A DNA stretch of 64,000 bases from Novosphingobium sp. KCTC 2891 (lineage in GTDB: Bacteria > Pseudomonadota > Alphaproteobacteria > Sphingomonadales > Sphingomonadaceae): positions 124,001-188,000 of the forward strand of contig NZ_JAPCZG010000005.1 in the NCBI RefSeq assembly GCF_025938155.1, in the 5' to 3' direction. Made by a program: the position numbers and the translations under genes. Positions 21,139 to 29,119 of the stretch are shown piece by piece (positions within the stretch are counted from its first letter, which is position 1; the number at the start of each line of letters is the position of its first letter). The notes under the pieces are model-generated. The model did no database searches, was not told the DNA's origin, and saw only the letters and a program-made list of their open reading frames with translations.

Positions 21139-22083
21139 ATGATTTCCTATCTCGAATTCGAAAAGCCGGTCGCCGCGCTCGAAGCCCGCATCGCCGAACT
21201 TCGTGACACGGCCGCCACTGGCGAACTCGACATCACGGCCGAGATCCGCCGCCTCGAAAGCAAGTCCGCCGAGCTGTTGGCCAGCACCTACCGTGCGCTG
21301 ACGCCCTGGCAGAAGACGCAGGTCGCCCGCCACCCGGCGCGCCCGCACTTCAAGGACTATGTCGAAAAGGCCTTCACCGACTTCATGCCGCTCGGCGGCG
21401 ATCGCCTCTATGGCGAAGATCAGGCCATCGTCGGCGGCTTCGCCACGCTGAACGGCCGCAAGGTCATGCTGATCGGCCACGAAAAGGGCAACGACACGCA
21501 AAGCCGCATCCGGCACAACTTCGGCATGGGCAAGCCCGAAGGCTACCGCAAGGCGGTCCGCCTGATGGAAATGGCCAGCCGCTTCGGCCTGCCGGTGGTC
21601 ACGCTGGTCGATACTTCGGGCGCGTTCCCGGGGGTCGAGGCCGAGGAACGTGGCCAGGCGGAAGCCATCGCCCGCTCGACCGAGGCCTGCCTCGCGCTCG
21701 GCGTGCCGATGGTCGCGGCCATCGTGGGCGAGGGCGGATCGGGCGGCGCGGTGGCGCTGGCCAGCGCCGAACGCGTGCTGATGATGGAACACGCGGTCTA
21801 TTCGGTCATCTCGCCCGAAGGCTGCGCCTCGATCCTGTGGCGCACGTCGGAAAAGGCACCCGAAGCGGCCGAGGCGATGAAAGTCACCGCGCAGGATCTG
21901 CTCGGCCTTGGCGTGATCGATCGCATCGTGCCCGAGCCGGTCGGCGGGGCTCACCGCGATCCCACCGCCGCCGCGCTGGCGCTCGGCAAGGCCATTGGCG
22001 AGGAACTGGACGGCCTTGCGGGCAAGGACGCACAAACGCTCCGCACCTTGCGCGCCGAACGCTTCCTGCGCATCGGCGCCTGA
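21139..22083 (+). CDS. accA: Acetyl-CoA carboxylase carboxyltransferase subunit alpha
   Basis: A 314-aa subunit of the carboxyltransferase that makes malonyl-CoA. The start [11 protein letters not shown] is the family start; the frame has an upstream TTG that is not used. Visible family segments are [48 protein letters not shown], and the oxyanion region [13 protein letters not shown]. It partners with AccD encoded elsewhere. It lies 32 bases after xerD and may be co-transcribed with it. Confidence 0.97.
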   Translation: MISYLEFEKPVAALEARIAELRDTAATGELDITAEIRRLESKSAELLASTYRALTPWQKTQVARHPARPHFKDYVEKAFTDFMPLGGDRLYGEDQAIVGGFATLNGRKVMLIGHEKGNDTQSRIRHNFGMGKPEGYRKAVRLMEMASRFGLPVVTLVDTSGAFPGVEAEERGQAEAIARSTEACLALGVPMVAAIVGEGGSGGAVALASAERVLMMEHAVYSVISPEGCASILWRTSEKAPEAAEAMKVTAQDLLGLGVIDRIVPEPVGGAHRDPTAAALALGKAIGEELDGLAGKDAQTLRTLRAERFLRIGA

Positions 22084-22159
22084 TTCGGCGCGGCGGTCCG
22101 CCCCGAAAACGACGTCCATTGCGGTTCGGCACGCTGGTCTGCGGGAACCGCCTTTGGCA

Positions 22160-22187
22160 CAGACGTGTTCGTTACGCGAAACGTCTG
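22160..22187 (+). promoter_or_regulatory. Imperfect 12-bp hairpin touching the ribosome-binding site of the M48 gene
   Basis: CAGACGTGTTCG (22160-22171) pairs with CGAAACGTCTG-side bases ending at 22187 with one mismatch and a loop of about four bases. The last G of the 3' arm is the first G of the Shine-Dalgarno GGGAG (22187-22191). It may be a DNA operator or an RNA structure that controls access to the ribosome-binding site. Confidence 0.4.
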
Positions 22188-22197
22188 GGAGACCGCC

Positions 22198-23667
22198 ATG
22201 CCACGCCGACTGACCACTCCGATTCGCGCGCTCGGCGCCGCCACACTGGCGCTCGCCGTCGGTGGAGCGCCCGTTGCCACTTCCGTCGGCGCGCAGCCGG
22301 TCCAGGCGATCAGCGCCGCGGACAAGCAGGAAGGGGCCAAGGCGCACCCGCAGCTGCTCCAGGAATTTGGCGGCGCGATCACCAGCCCGCAGGCCAGCTA
22401 TGTCGAATCGGTCGGCAAGACGATCGCGGTCCAGTCCGGCCTCGGCAACGCGCGCAGCGATTTCACGGTCACGCTGCTCAATTCCCCGGTGAACAACGCC
22501 TTCGCCATCCCGGGCGGCTATGTCTACGTCACCCGCCAGCTCGTCACCCTGATGAACAACGAGGCGGAACTCGCCGGCGTGCTGGGGCATGAAGTCGGCC
22601 ACGTCGCCGCGCGCCACGCCGCCAAGCGTGAAAGCGCATCGACGCGCAACGCCATCCTCGGCGTGCTCGGCACGGTCCTGTCGGGCGCGATCTTCGGCAA
22701 TTCTGCCATCGGCCAGCTCGGCCAGAAGATTTTCTCGACCGGCAGCCAGCTCCTCACGCTCAAGTATTCGCGCACGCAGGAATCCGAGGCGGACACGCTC
22801 GGCATCACCTATCTGCGCCGCGCCGGCTACGATCCGCGCGCGATGTCGAGCGTGCTGCAAAGCCTCGCCAACCAGAACGCGCTCGATGCGCGGCTCAAGG
22901 GATCGACCGACCAGACGCCCGAATGGGCCAGCACGCACCCCGATCCCGCCTCGCGCGTGCGCACGGCGATGGCGCAGGCGAGCACCAACGCGCGTGGCAT
23001 CACCAACCGCGATACCTTCCTCACCCGCGTGGACGGCCTGATGGTGGGCGATGATCCGAAACAGGGCGTGGTCGATGGCCGTTCGTTCGTCCACCCGGGC
23101 TTCCGCATGGCATTCTCGGCACCGGCCGGATACTATCTGGTCAACGGAACCAAGTCGGTCGCGGTCTCGGGCGGCGCGGGCAAGGGCGAGCTTTCGTCCG
23201 CGGCCTTCGACGGCAATCTCGACAATTACGTCCGCATCGTTTTCGCCGGCTTGGCCGAGCAGCGCATCGAACCCGATTCGATCCGCACCACCACGGTAAA
23301 CGGCATTCCCGCCGCGTGGGGTTCCAAGCGCGTGACCAGCAACGGCAGCCCCGTGGACGTGGTCGTGTTCGCCTATGCCTGGGGGCCGCAGCAGGCCTTC
23401 CATTTCACCACGATCAGCCAGCCCGGACAGGCAGGGCAGTTCGACGCCATGTTCCAGTCGATGCGCCGGATCAGCGCGACCGAGGCGGGCGCGGTCAGGC
23501 CGCGGCGGCTCTCGGTCGTCACGGTGCGCTCTGGCGACACCCTGCAATCGCTGTCCAGCCGCATGGCCTATACCGACAGCAAGCTTGACCGCTTCCTCGT
23601 CCTCAATGGCCTCTCCGCCACGAGCCGCCCGGTGCCGGGCCAGAAGGTCAAGCTGGTCGTCTATTGA
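22198..23667 (+). CDS. Exported M48 family metalloprotease with C-terminal LysM-like domain
   Basis: A 489-aa zinc protease of the BepA/LoiP type. A signal peptide precedes a cleavage near SVGAQP (about 32). The zinc motif HEVGH is at 131-135 and the third ligand lies in RTQESEADTLG. The C-terminal 50 residues (TVRSGDTLQSLSSRM ... GQKVKLVVY) look like a LysM-type peptidoglycan-binding module. Such proteases survey outer-membrane assembly in the periplasm. The ATG at 22198 is chosen over an in-frame upstream GTG because it starts the signal peptide and has GGGAG six bases before it. A hairpin abuts that site. Confidence 0.93.
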   Translation: MPRRLTTPIRALGAATLALAVGGAPVATSVGAQPVQAISAADKQEGAKAHPQLLQEFGGAITSPQASYVESVGKTIAVQSGLGNARSDFTVTLLNSPVNNAFAIPGGYVYVTRQLVTLMNNEAELAGVLGHEVGHVAARHAAKRESASTRNAILGVLGTVLSGAIFGNSAIGQLGQKIFSTGSQLLTLKYSRTQESEADTLGITYLRRAGYDPRAMSSVLQSLANQNALDARLKGSTDQTPEWASTHPDPASRVRTAMAQASTNARGITNRDTFLTRVDGLMVGDDPKQGVVDGRSFVHPGFRMAFSAPAGYYLVNGTKSVAVSGGAGKGELSSAAFDGNLDNYVRIVFAGLAEQRIEPDSIRTTTVNGIPAAWGSKRVTSNGSPVDVVVFAYAWGPQQAFHFTTISQPGQAGQFDAMFQSMRRISATEAGAVRPRRLSVVTVRSGDTLQSLSSRMAYTDSKLDRFLVLNGLSATSRPVPGQKVKLVVY

Positions 23668-23720
23668 AGGCAACCGGGCGGGGCAGGGCGCTGTCCGTCC
23701 GCGTGCCGCGCACAAACGAA

Positions 23721-23746
23721 AACGGGCGGGGAAAACCCCGCCCGTT
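23721..23746 (-). terminator. Intrinsic terminator of Flp pilin gene, copy 1
   Basis: An 11-bp perfect stem (AACGGGCGGGG at 23721-23731 with 23736-23746) and a four-base loop. Read on the minus strand it is followed by TTCGTTTG, a moderate T-rich tail, 24 bases after the pilin stop codon. Confidence 0.8.
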
Positions 23747-23769
23747 CGCTATCTCACTGCGTCAGGGGC

Positions 23770-23940
23770 TTAGTTGCCCTTGGCGACTTCCGTCGAGACC
23801 TTGTCGAAGGTGCCCGAGAGCGAACCACCCAGCGAGGTCATCGCGGTGATTGCAGCAACGGCGATGAGAGCGGCAATCAGGCCGTATTCGATCGCGGTGG
23901 CGCCGTCTTCGTTGGCGAACAGGTCACGGAAAAGCTTCAT
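23770..23940 (-). CDS. Flp/Fap-type pilin, copy 1
   Basis: A 56-aa type IVb prepilin. After MKLFRDLFANEDG the prepilin-peptidase site G-ATAIEYGL places Glu at +5 and Tyr at +6, as in Flp pilins; a hydrophobic helix (LIAALIAVAAITAM) follows. It would be the main subunit of a Tad pilus once cleaved. The upstream frame is longer, but the ATG at 23940 has AGGAG eight bases before it and starts the canonical leader. The coding DNA is identical to copy 2. The TadE/TadG operon 5 kb away probably serves the same pilus. Confidence 0.95.
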   Translation of the reverse strand: MKLFRDLFANEDGATAIEYGLIAALIAVAAITAMTSLGGSLSGTFDKVSTEVAKGN

Positions 23941-23973
23941 GGTCGGTCTCCTGTTGGTGTCTTCTTGTCCCGT

Positions 23974-24000
23974 CCCGCTCCTGTTTGTCCCCGGAGCGGG
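23974..24000 (-). promoter_or_regulatory. Leader hairpin of Flp pilin copy 1
   Basis: On the minus-strand transcript CCCGCUCC pairs with GGAGCGGG around an 11-base loop that begins GGGGACAAA. It lies 33 bases upstream of the ATG. The corresponding hairpin of copy 2 keeps all eight pairs despite base changes, which supports a real RNA structure. Confidence 0.6.
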
Positions 24001-24205
24001 CATCTGCATTTCTACGCAGCAATCCTTAAGAACGAATTAGCGCCAGACCGCGCGGTTGCGAGGCGCCCCGTCAACGGAAAATTCATATAACGCATTGATA
24101 TAATGACACATTTTTCGGAAAATTAGCGTGCCGATATGGCACTTGGGTTTGGTTCAAAATGCAGAAAGCCGCTGCGGCACTGCAAAAATGAATCGGGCGG
24201 ACATT

Positions 24206-24227
24206 AAAAAACCCGCCGTGAAGCGGG
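24206..24227 (-). terminator. Possible minus-strand terminator downstream of pilin copy 2
   Basis: Read on the minus strand, CCCGC and GCGGG around a six-base loop are followed by six T residues (A run at 24206-24211). It lies about 160 bases beyond the pilin copy 2 terminator, so it could stop read-through or end a short unrecognised transcript. Confidence 0.5.
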
Positions 24228-24373
24228 CTGATTCGGCGGTGGGCCGTGGGCAGGTCGCTGTCGCTCTTGCATCGGGCACGCTGGCCATCGGCGCGCGCCC
24301 GCTTGCACGCATCCTGCGCCAGCTCCGGAAAAGTGGTCGGCGCCAGGGCAGGCGATTCAGGCGCGCAAACGAA

Positions 24374-24398
24374 AACGGGCGGGGAAACCCCGCCCGTT
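24374..24398 (-). terminator. Intrinsic terminator of Flp pilin gene, copy 2
   Basis: Same 11-bp stem as in copy 1 (24374-24384 with 24388-24398), with a three-base instead of four-base loop, followed on the minus strand by the same T-rich tail. Confidence 0.8.
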
Positions 24399-24421
24399 CG
24401 CTATCTCACTGCGTCAGGGGC

Positions 24422-24592
24422 TTAGTTGCCCTTGGCGACTTCCGTCGAGACCTTGTCGAAGGTGCCCGAGAGCGAACCACCCAGCGAGGTCATCGCGGTG
24501 ATTGCAGCAACGGCGATGAGAGCGGCAATCAGGCCGTATTCGATCGCGGTGGCGCCGTCTTCGTTGGCGAACAGGTCACGGAAAAGCTTCAT
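24422..24592 (-). CDS. Flp/Fap-type pilin, copy 2
   Basis: A 56-aa prepilin identical in DNA and protein to the copy at 23770-23940, with the same leader, cleavage site G-ATAIEYGL and AGGAG. Complete identity of the coding strand with diverged flanks points to recent duplication or ongoing gene conversion. Two copies may raise pilin dose. Confidence 0.95.
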   Translation of the reverse strand: MKLFRDLFANEDGATAIEYGLIAALIAVAAITAMTSLGGSLSGTFDKVSTEVAKGN

Positions 24593-24625
24593 GGTCAGTC
24601 TCCTGTTGGTGTCTTCTTGTCCCGT

Positions 24626-24654
24626 CTCGCCCCAATTTTTGTCCCCGGAGCGAG
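24626..24654 (-). promoter_or_regulatory. Leader hairpin of Flp pilin copy 2
   Basis: On the transcript CUCGCUCC pairs with GGGGCGAG around a 13-base loop that begins GGGGACAAA. Relative to copy 1 one C-G pair has become U-A and one U-A pair has become U-G, so all eight pairs survive. Confidence 0.6.
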
Positions 24655-24690
24655 CATTCGTAGTAATACGCAGCATTGCCTAAGAAGGGA

Positions 24691-24873
24691 TTAATGCTGC
24701 CCCATGGCTTGGACGCCCTTGGCCTCGACGATATTCCAGAGACCGCCAGCACCGACCGCCATGGATTTCAGTCCGAAGATGACGAATGTGGAGAACACGG
24801 CCAGCAACAAGCCATATTCGATGGCCGTTGCCCCCACTTCGTCACGCAGCAATTTGCGCAAGGTCTGTTTCAC
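24691..24873 (-). CDS. Flp/Fap-type pilin, divergent third member
   Basis: A 60-aa prepilin starting at GTG with AGGAT seven bases upstream on the minus strand. The leader MKQTLRKLLRDEVG is followed by the same cleavage and +5 Glu signature, ATAIEYGL, and a hydrophobic helix (LLLAVFSTFVIFGL). It is clearly homologous to the two identical copies but diverged in the mature part (AVGAGGLWNIVEAKG). It may be a minor or alternative pilin. Confidence 0.92.
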   Translation of the reverse strand: MKQTLRKLLRDEVGATAIEYGLLLAVFSTFVIFGLKSMAVGAGGLWNIVEAKGVQAMGQH

Positions 24874-24969
24874 CGTCTTATCCTGTGCATTTCGGCAATT
24901 TCACGTATTAAGACAGCAATGCTAACAAATCCTTGATCCTGTTCACAAAGCGCAAGTGGCTGTAATTTC

Positions 24970-25371
24970 ATGATTCTAATGGTCGTTGCGCTCGCCCTGC
25001 TGGACGGGGAAGGGCGCGTACTGATGCAGCGACGCCCCGATGGTAAGGAACATGGCGGCTTGTGGGAGTTTCCCGGCGGCAAGATCGAGTCGCACGAGGA
25101 TGCGGAAGAAGCCCTCGTGCGCGAGATCGCGGAAGAACTGGGCATCGCCATTGCGCCCGAAAACCTGTTCCCGCTAACCTTCGCCACGAGCGGGGCGGGG
25201 GCTGCCCGGCCGGTCGTGCTGCTGCTCTACACTTGCGACAACTGGCAGGGCGAACCCGTTGCGGAACCCGGTGCGGCCATCGTCTGGTGCGACCGCGCGT
25301 CGCTTGCCGAACTGCCCATGCCGCCTCTCGACGTGCCCCTCGCGGCAGCTGTCACAAAAATGCTGAAATGA
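24970..25371 (+). CDS. mutT: Nudix hydrolase, MutT-like
   Basis: A 133-aa Nudix protein. The box GX5EX7REUXEEXGU is complete: Gly37, Glu43, Arg51, Glu52, Glu55, Glu56, Gly58. The N-terminal ALLDGEGRVLMQRRPDGKE and WEFPGGK resemble MutT, which removes 8-oxo-dGTP; similar Nudix enzymes act on other nucleotides, so specificity is inferred. In many alphaproteobacteria mutT follows argJ or secA; here it stands alone between the pilin genes and tRNA genes. Confidence 0.88.
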   Translation: MILMVVALALLDGEGRVLMQRRPDGKEHGGLWEFPGGKIESHEDAEEALVREIAEELGIAIAPENLFPLTFATSGAGAARPVVLLLYTCDNWQGEPVAEPGAAIVWCDRASLAELPMPPLDVPLAAAVTKMLK

Positions 25372-25413
25372 CTTGCCAACCCTGAATCGGCCTCCTAAAG
25401 GCGCGTCTCCCCG

Positions 25414-25490
25414 GCGCCCGTAGCTCAGCTGGATAGAGCATCAGACTACGAATCTGAGGGTCGGACGTTCGAATCGTTCCGGGCGCACCA
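25414..25490 (+). tRNA. tRNA-Arg (anticodon ACG), first copy
   Basis: A 77-base tRNA with CCA encoded. Acceptor GCGCCCG pairs with CGGGCGC; D arm GCTCAGCTGGATAGAGC; anticodon arm CAGACTACGAATCTG with anticodon ACG, read as ICG after deamination; T arm with GTTCGAATC. Identical to the copy 139 bases downstream. Confidence 0.97.
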
Positions 25491-25492
25491 TT

Positions 25493-25506
25493 CTCTCCCA
25501 AGGGAG
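25493..25506. other. Small hairpin between the two tRNA-Arg genes
   Basis: TCTCCC and GGGAGA form a six-base stem with a two-base gap just after the first CCA. It could be an RNase processing or pausing site in a tandem tRNA transcript; no T run follows. Confidence 0.3.
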
Positions 25507-25552
25507 ATTTGGTCGGGGAAATGGCCGCTGAAAGGCGGCATGAAATGGTAGT

Positions 25553-25629
25553 GCGCCCGTAGCTCAGCTGGATAGAGCATCAGACTACGAATCTGAGGGT
25601 CGGACGTTCGAATCGTTCCGGGCGCACCA
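25553..25629 (+). tRNA. tRNA-Arg (anticodon ACG), second copy
   Basis: Identical over all 77 bases to the tRNA at 25414-25490, including encoded CCA. The 62-base spacer between them is unrelated to the flanks. Two identical genes likely raise supply for CGN codons, which are abundant in this high-GC genome. Confidence 0.97.
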
Positions 25630-25880
25630 TTTCCTTCCATCCCGCCTTTGCCAGAGATCGTCCTTCCGCTGCGGCGGAACCGTGCGACATTCTCGCCTTG
25701 GTTGCACAATCCCGCAAAAAGAACCAAACCGGCACATAATCGGCCTTGGCTCCCGAATAGGTATCCGAAGCTGTGCGCGGGCGGGGCTCCGGCGTTGCGG
25801 AATGCGGCGCACAGGTCCTATAGGATCAGTGACTTTCGCAACCAATGCGAAGCGAGGCTGCCAGAAAAGGAAACCCAGAC

Positions 25881-27002
25881 TTGGCAAAACCCGCCGGGCC
25901 GCGCGCCGCCCGAAATTCCACCTCCGCCAAGGCTGCCCCCGCGGTCAAGCCGAGCGAGGCCATCGCCGCCGAGGACGAAGCGACGTTCGCGCTTCGCAGC
26001 CTCCAGCAGGCCCATGCCAACAACAAGCGTTTCGACGCCACCGACGAACAGCTGCTCAAATTCTACGAGCAGATGGTGCTCATCCGCCGCTTCGAGGAAA
26101 AGGCCGGCCAGCTTTACGGCCTCGGCCTGATCGGCGGCTTCTGCCACCTCTATATCGGGCAGGAAGCGGTCGCGGTCGGCCTCCAGTCGGCGCTCAACGA
26201 AGGCCACGACAGCGTGATCACGGGATACCGCGATCACGGCCACATGCTCGCCTACGGCATCGACCCCAAGGTGATCATGGCCGAGCTGACCGGGCGCGGC
26301 GCAGGCATCAGCCGCGGCAAGGGCGGCTCGATGCATATGTTCAGCACCGATCACAAGTTCTACGGCGGCCACGGCATCGTGGGCGCGCAGGTGCCGCTCG
26401 GCGCCGGCCTTGCCTTCGCGCACAAGTATCGCGGCGATGGCGGCGTGTGCATGGCCTATTTCGGTGACGGCGCCTCCAACCAGGGCCAGGTCTACGAAAC
26501 CTTCAACATGGCCGCGCTGTGGAAGCTGCCGATCATCTTCGTGGTCGAGAACAACGGCTATGCGATGGGCACCGCGGTCAAGCGCGGCTCGGCCGAAACG
26601 CATTTCTACCGCCGCGGCACCGCGTTCCGCATCCCCGGCATGGACGTGAACGGCATGGACGTTCTGGAAGTCCGCCAGGCCGCCGAAGTCGCGCTCGAAT
26701 ATGTGCGCGCCGGCAATGGCCCGGTGCTGATGGAGCTGAACACCTACCGCTATCGCGGTCACTCGATGTCCGATCCTGCCAAGTATCGCAGCCGCGAGGA
26801 AGTGCAGGAAATGCGTGACAAGCACGATCCGATCGAAGCCGCCAAGCAGGAACTGCTGAAGCGCGGGATCACCGAGGACCGGATCAAGGACATCGACAAG
26901 AAGATTCGCCAGAAGGTGGTCGAAGCCGCCGACTTCGCCGAAAGTTCGCCCGAGCCTGCGCCCGCCGAACTTTATACCGACGTGCTGGTGGAGAAGTATT
27001 GA
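25881..27002 (+). CDS. pdhA: Pyruvate dehydrogenase E1 component subunit alpha
   Basis: A 373-aa thiamine-diphosphate subunit of the pyruvate dehydrogenase complex. Family segments: [55 protein letters not shown], the TPP site [20 protein letters not shown], and the phosphorylation-loop region [12 protein letters not shown]. An ATG at 25845 would add 12 residues, but AAGGAAA at 25867-25873 sits nine bases before TTG at 25881 and the protein then starts [14 protein letters not shown] is preferred. pdhB follows after one base. Confidence 0.95.
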   Translation: MAKPAGPRAARNSTSAKAAPAVKPSEAIAAEDEATFALRSLQQAHANNKRFDATDEQLLKFYEQMVLIRRFEEKAGQLYGLGLIGGFCHLYIGQEAVAVGLQSALNEGHDSVITGYRDHGHMLAYGIDPKVIMAELTGRGAGISRGKGGSMHMFSTDHKFYGGHGIVGAQVPLGAGLAFAHKYRGDGGVCMAYFGDGASNQGQVYETFNMAALWKLPIIFVVENNGYAMGTAVKRGSAETHFYRRGTAFRIPGMDVNGMDVLEVRQAAEVALEYVRAGNGPVLMELNTYRYRGHSMSDPAKYRSREEVQEMRDKHDPIEAAKQELLKRGITEDRIKDIDKKIRQKVVEAADFAESSPEPAPAELYTDVLVEKY

Positions 27003-27003
27003 G

Positions 27004-28398
27004 ATGGCCATCGAACTGAAGATGCCCGCGCTCTCCCCGACGATGGAGGAGGGCACCCTCGCCAAGTGGCTGGTGAAGCCCGGCGACGAAGTGAAATCCG
27101 GCGACATCATCGCCGAGATCGAGACCGACAAGGCGACGATGGAATTCGAGGCGGTGGACGAAGGCACCGTGAGCGAACTGCTCGTGGCCGAAGGCACGGA
27201 AGGCGTGAAGGTCGGCACCGTGATCGCCACCATGCAGGGCGAGGACGAAGCCGCCGCCCCGGCTCCCGCGCCGACTCCGGCCCCCGCCGCCGAGCCGAAG
27301 GCCGAGGAAGCCGACGGCCCCGTCGGCACCGAGGCCAAGGCGAAGGCCGCCGCGGCCATCGCGCCCAAGAGCACCGCCAAGCCCGTTCGCGATTCCGAAG
27401 TGCCCGCCGGCACGCCGATGGTGTCCACCACCGTCCGTGAAGCGCTGCGCGACGCCATGGCCGAGGAAATGCGCAGCGACGATCGCATCTTCGTGATGGG
27501 CGAGGAAGTCGCCGAGTACCAGGGCGCCTACAAGGTGACCCAGGGACTGCTCGACGAGTTCGGGCCGAAGCGCGTGATCGACACGCCGATCACCGAATAT
27601 GGCTTTGCCGGCATCGGCGCGGGCGCGGCGATGGGCGGCCTGCGTCCGATCGTCGAGTTCATGACGTTCAACTTCGCCATGCAGGCGATCGACCACATCA
27701 TCAACTCCGCCGCCAAGACCAACTATATGTCCGGCGGCCAGATGCGCTGCCCGATCGTGTTCCGCGGTCCCAACGGCGCGGCCAGCCGCGTCGGCGCGCA
27801 GCACAGCCAGAACTACGGCCCGTGGTATGCCGCCGTGCCCGGCATCGTCGTCATCGCCCCTTATGACGCGGCCGACGCCAAGGGCCTGCTCAAGGCCGCG
27901 ATCCGCAGCGAAGATCCGGTCGTGTTCCTCGAAAACGAGCTGGTCTACGGCAAGAGCTTCGACGTGCCGCAGATGGACGATTTCGTCCTGCCCATCGGCA
28001 AGGCGCGCATCGTCCGTCCGGGCAAGGACGTGACCATCGTGTCCTATTCGATCGGCGTCGGCTTCGCGCTCGAAGCGGCGGAGACGCTCGCCGCCGAAGG
28101 CATCGAGGCCGAAGTGATCGACCTGCGCACGCTGCGCCCGCTCGACAAGGCCACCGTGCTGGCCTCGCTCGCCAAGACCAACCGCATGGTCGTGGCCGAG
28201 GAAGGCTTCCCGGTCTGCTCGATCGCGTCGGAAATCATCGCCATCGCGATGGAGGAAGGCTTCGATCATCTCGACGCCCCGGTCCTGCGCGTCTGCGACG
28301 AGGACGTGCCGCTGCCTTATGCGGCCAATCTCGAAAAGGCTGCGCTGATCGACGCGGGCAAGATTGCCGCCGCCGTGCGCAAGGTCTGCTATCGCTGA
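27004..28398 (+). CDS. pdhB: Pyruvate dehydrogenase E1 component subunit beta with N-terminal lipoyl domain
   Basis: A 464-aa protein in two parts. Residues 1-80 are a biotinyl/lipoyl domain with the lipoylation site ETDKATME (Lys43). A linker rich in Ala-Pro (about 84-125) leads to the transketolase-type E1 beta body ([42 protein letters not shown]). A lipoyl domain on E1 beta is known from Zymomonas and other alphaproteobacteria. No E2 or E3 gene follows; they must be elsewhere. A strong hairpin follows. Confidence 0.96.
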   Translation: MAIELKMPALSPTMEEGTLAKWLVKPGDEVKSGDIIAEIETDKATMEFEAVDEGTVSELLVAEGTEGVKVGTVIATMQGEDEAAAPAPAPTPAPAAEPKAEEADGPVGTEAKAKAAAAIAPKSTAKPVRDSEVPAGTPMVSTTVREALRDAMAEEMRSDDRIFVMGEEVAEYQGAYKVTQGLLDEFGPKRVIDTPITEYGFAGIGAGAAMGGLRPIVEFMTFNFAMQAIDHIINSAAKTNYMSGGQMRCPIVFRGPNGAASRVGAQHSQNYGPWYAAVPGIVVIAPYDAADAKGLLKAAIRSEDPVVFLENELVYGKSFDVPQMDDFVLPIGKARIVRPGKDVTIVSYSIGVGFALEAAETLAAEGIEAEVIDLRTLRPLDKATVLASLAKTNRMVVAEEGFPVCSIASEIIAIAMEEGFDHLDAPVLRVCDEDVPLPYAANLEKAALIDAGKIAAAVRKVCYR

Positions 28399-28407
28399 AC
28401 CCGGTGC

Positions 28408-28438
28408 GGGGGAGGGGCCGGCAACCGGCCTCTCCCCC
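28408..28438. terminator. Bidirectional hairpin between pdhB and the TadE/TadG operon
   Basis: GGGGGAGGGGCCGG at 28408-28421 pairs with 28425-28438 over 14 positions with one G-T mismatch and a three-base loop. It separates two convergent operons and could end both, though T runs are absent. Confidence 0.65.
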
Positions 28439-28444
28439 AACCGA

Positions 28445-29119
28445 TCAGGCCGTATAGGTGTTGCAGCCCGAAACCTTGTCCGGGCTGGCCGTGTTGCGCT
28501 GATAGATCTGCGTCAGGTCGCGGTCGTCGCGCACGTTGAACGCCGCCGTGGTCGAGATCACGCGCGTCTGCTTCGTGCCGGTGAACAGGTTCGAGATCAG
28601 CGGCTGGTAGTCGTAGCTCAGTTCCACGAAGATCACCGCGTCATCGACGCTGGCCTTGGCTTCCTCGCCTTTCGTGCCCATGCCCACCAGCGATCCGTCG
28701 GTACCCTTGCCTTCCGCGCCATAGGCGGACGTCACCTTCTTCACCCCGCGGCACCGCTGCCAGTGGATGTATTGCGTGCCCGTGGTGCCCGGCACCACTT
28801 CCAGGCTGCTCACGATCACGCGGCCATGATCGTAAAGGCCCAGCTTGCCGGCCTGCACAGACGCGCCCGCCAGCAGGTCGTTGATATCGGATTCGTAGAT
28901 CTTGCGGTCGGCCAGCACCGACTGGTCGCCGATGCGCGATCCGTTATCCGCGATCTGCATGGCCAGCTGGGACATCCGCATGTTGACAAGCGCGAGGTGC
29001 GCGCACTCGGTGCCCCACATCCCCATCGTCAGCAGCAGCGGCATCGACAGCGCGAATTCCACCATGGCCACGCCGGACGTCGCGCGCCGCAGCCGCGCCA
29101 GCAGCTTGCGCGCGTTCAC
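28445..29119 (-). CDS. TadE-like pilus-associated protein (last gene of the operon)
   Basis: A 224-aa protein with the TadE N-terminal module: a short basic leader (VNARKLLARLRRATSG) and a hydrophobic helix (AMVEFALSMPLLLTMGMWG) with the Val-Glu-Phe signature, followed by a soluble domain that holds two cysteines (QRCRG, SGCNTY). TadE-type pseudopilins are processed by the prepilin peptidase and help Tad pilus assembly. GTG at 29119 is used because it overlaps the preceding TGA (GTGA). The frame continues far upstream but that part is out-of-frame shadow of the neighbour. Confidence 0.85.
   Translation of the reverse strand: MNARKLLARLRRATSGVAMVEFALSMPLLLTMGMWGTECAHLALVNMRMSQLAMQIADNGSRIGDQSVLADRKIYESDINDLLAGASVQAGKLGLYDHGRVIVSSLEVVPGTTGTQYIHWQRCRGVKKVTSAYGAEGKGTDGSLVGMGTKGEEAKASVDDAVIFVELSYDYQPLISNLFTGTKQTRVISTTAAFNVRDDRDLTQIYQRNTASPDKVSGCNTYTA

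Larger units (their letters stand above)
23713..23974 (-). repeat. Direct repeat copy 1 carrying a Flp pilin gene
   Basis: This 262-base block recurs at 24366-24626. The copies differ only by one A in the terminator loop and one substitution between start codon and ribosome-binding site (23945 versus 24597). The block holds terminator, coding region and Shine-Dalgarno region. Offset between copies is 652 bases. Confidence 0.95.
23941..24421. other. 481-base gene-free region between the two Flp pilin copies
   Basis: It contains, from the left, the leader of pilin copy 1 with its hairpin (23974-24000), an AT-rich promoter-like patch at 24070-24125, a possible minus-strand terminator at 24206-24227, a GC-rich stretch without a convincing gene at 24232-24365, and the start of the second repeat with the terminator of copy 2. 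A plus-strand open frame across it is antisense to pilin copy 2 and is not a gene. Confidence 0.6.
24366..24626 (-). repeat. Direct repeat copy 2 carrying a Flp pilin gene
   Basis: Partner of the repeat at 23713-23974, 261 bases long and identical apart from one indel and one substitution. Sequence outside the block diverges sharply except for the leader hairpin, whose stem is conserved by pairing rather than by sequence. Confidence 0.95.

Noticed and set aside
21028..23715. 895-codon minus-strand frame across accA and the M48 gene
   Set aside because: Antisense shadow; both plus-strand genes have clear motifs, starts and ribosome-binding sites.
24128..24694. 188-codon plus-strand frame between and across the pilin copies
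   Set aside because: Its second half is antisense to pilin copy 2 and there is no domain, ribosome-binding site or coding signal.
25414..25629. Tandem tRNA genes as boundaries of a genomic island
   Set aside because: Only 62 bases separate them and no integrase or foreign gene is nearby.
25446..25887. Minus-strand frames across the tRNA-Arg genes with peptides such as CARNDSNVRPSDS
   Set aside because: These are the well-known spurious translations of the antisense strand of tRNA genes.
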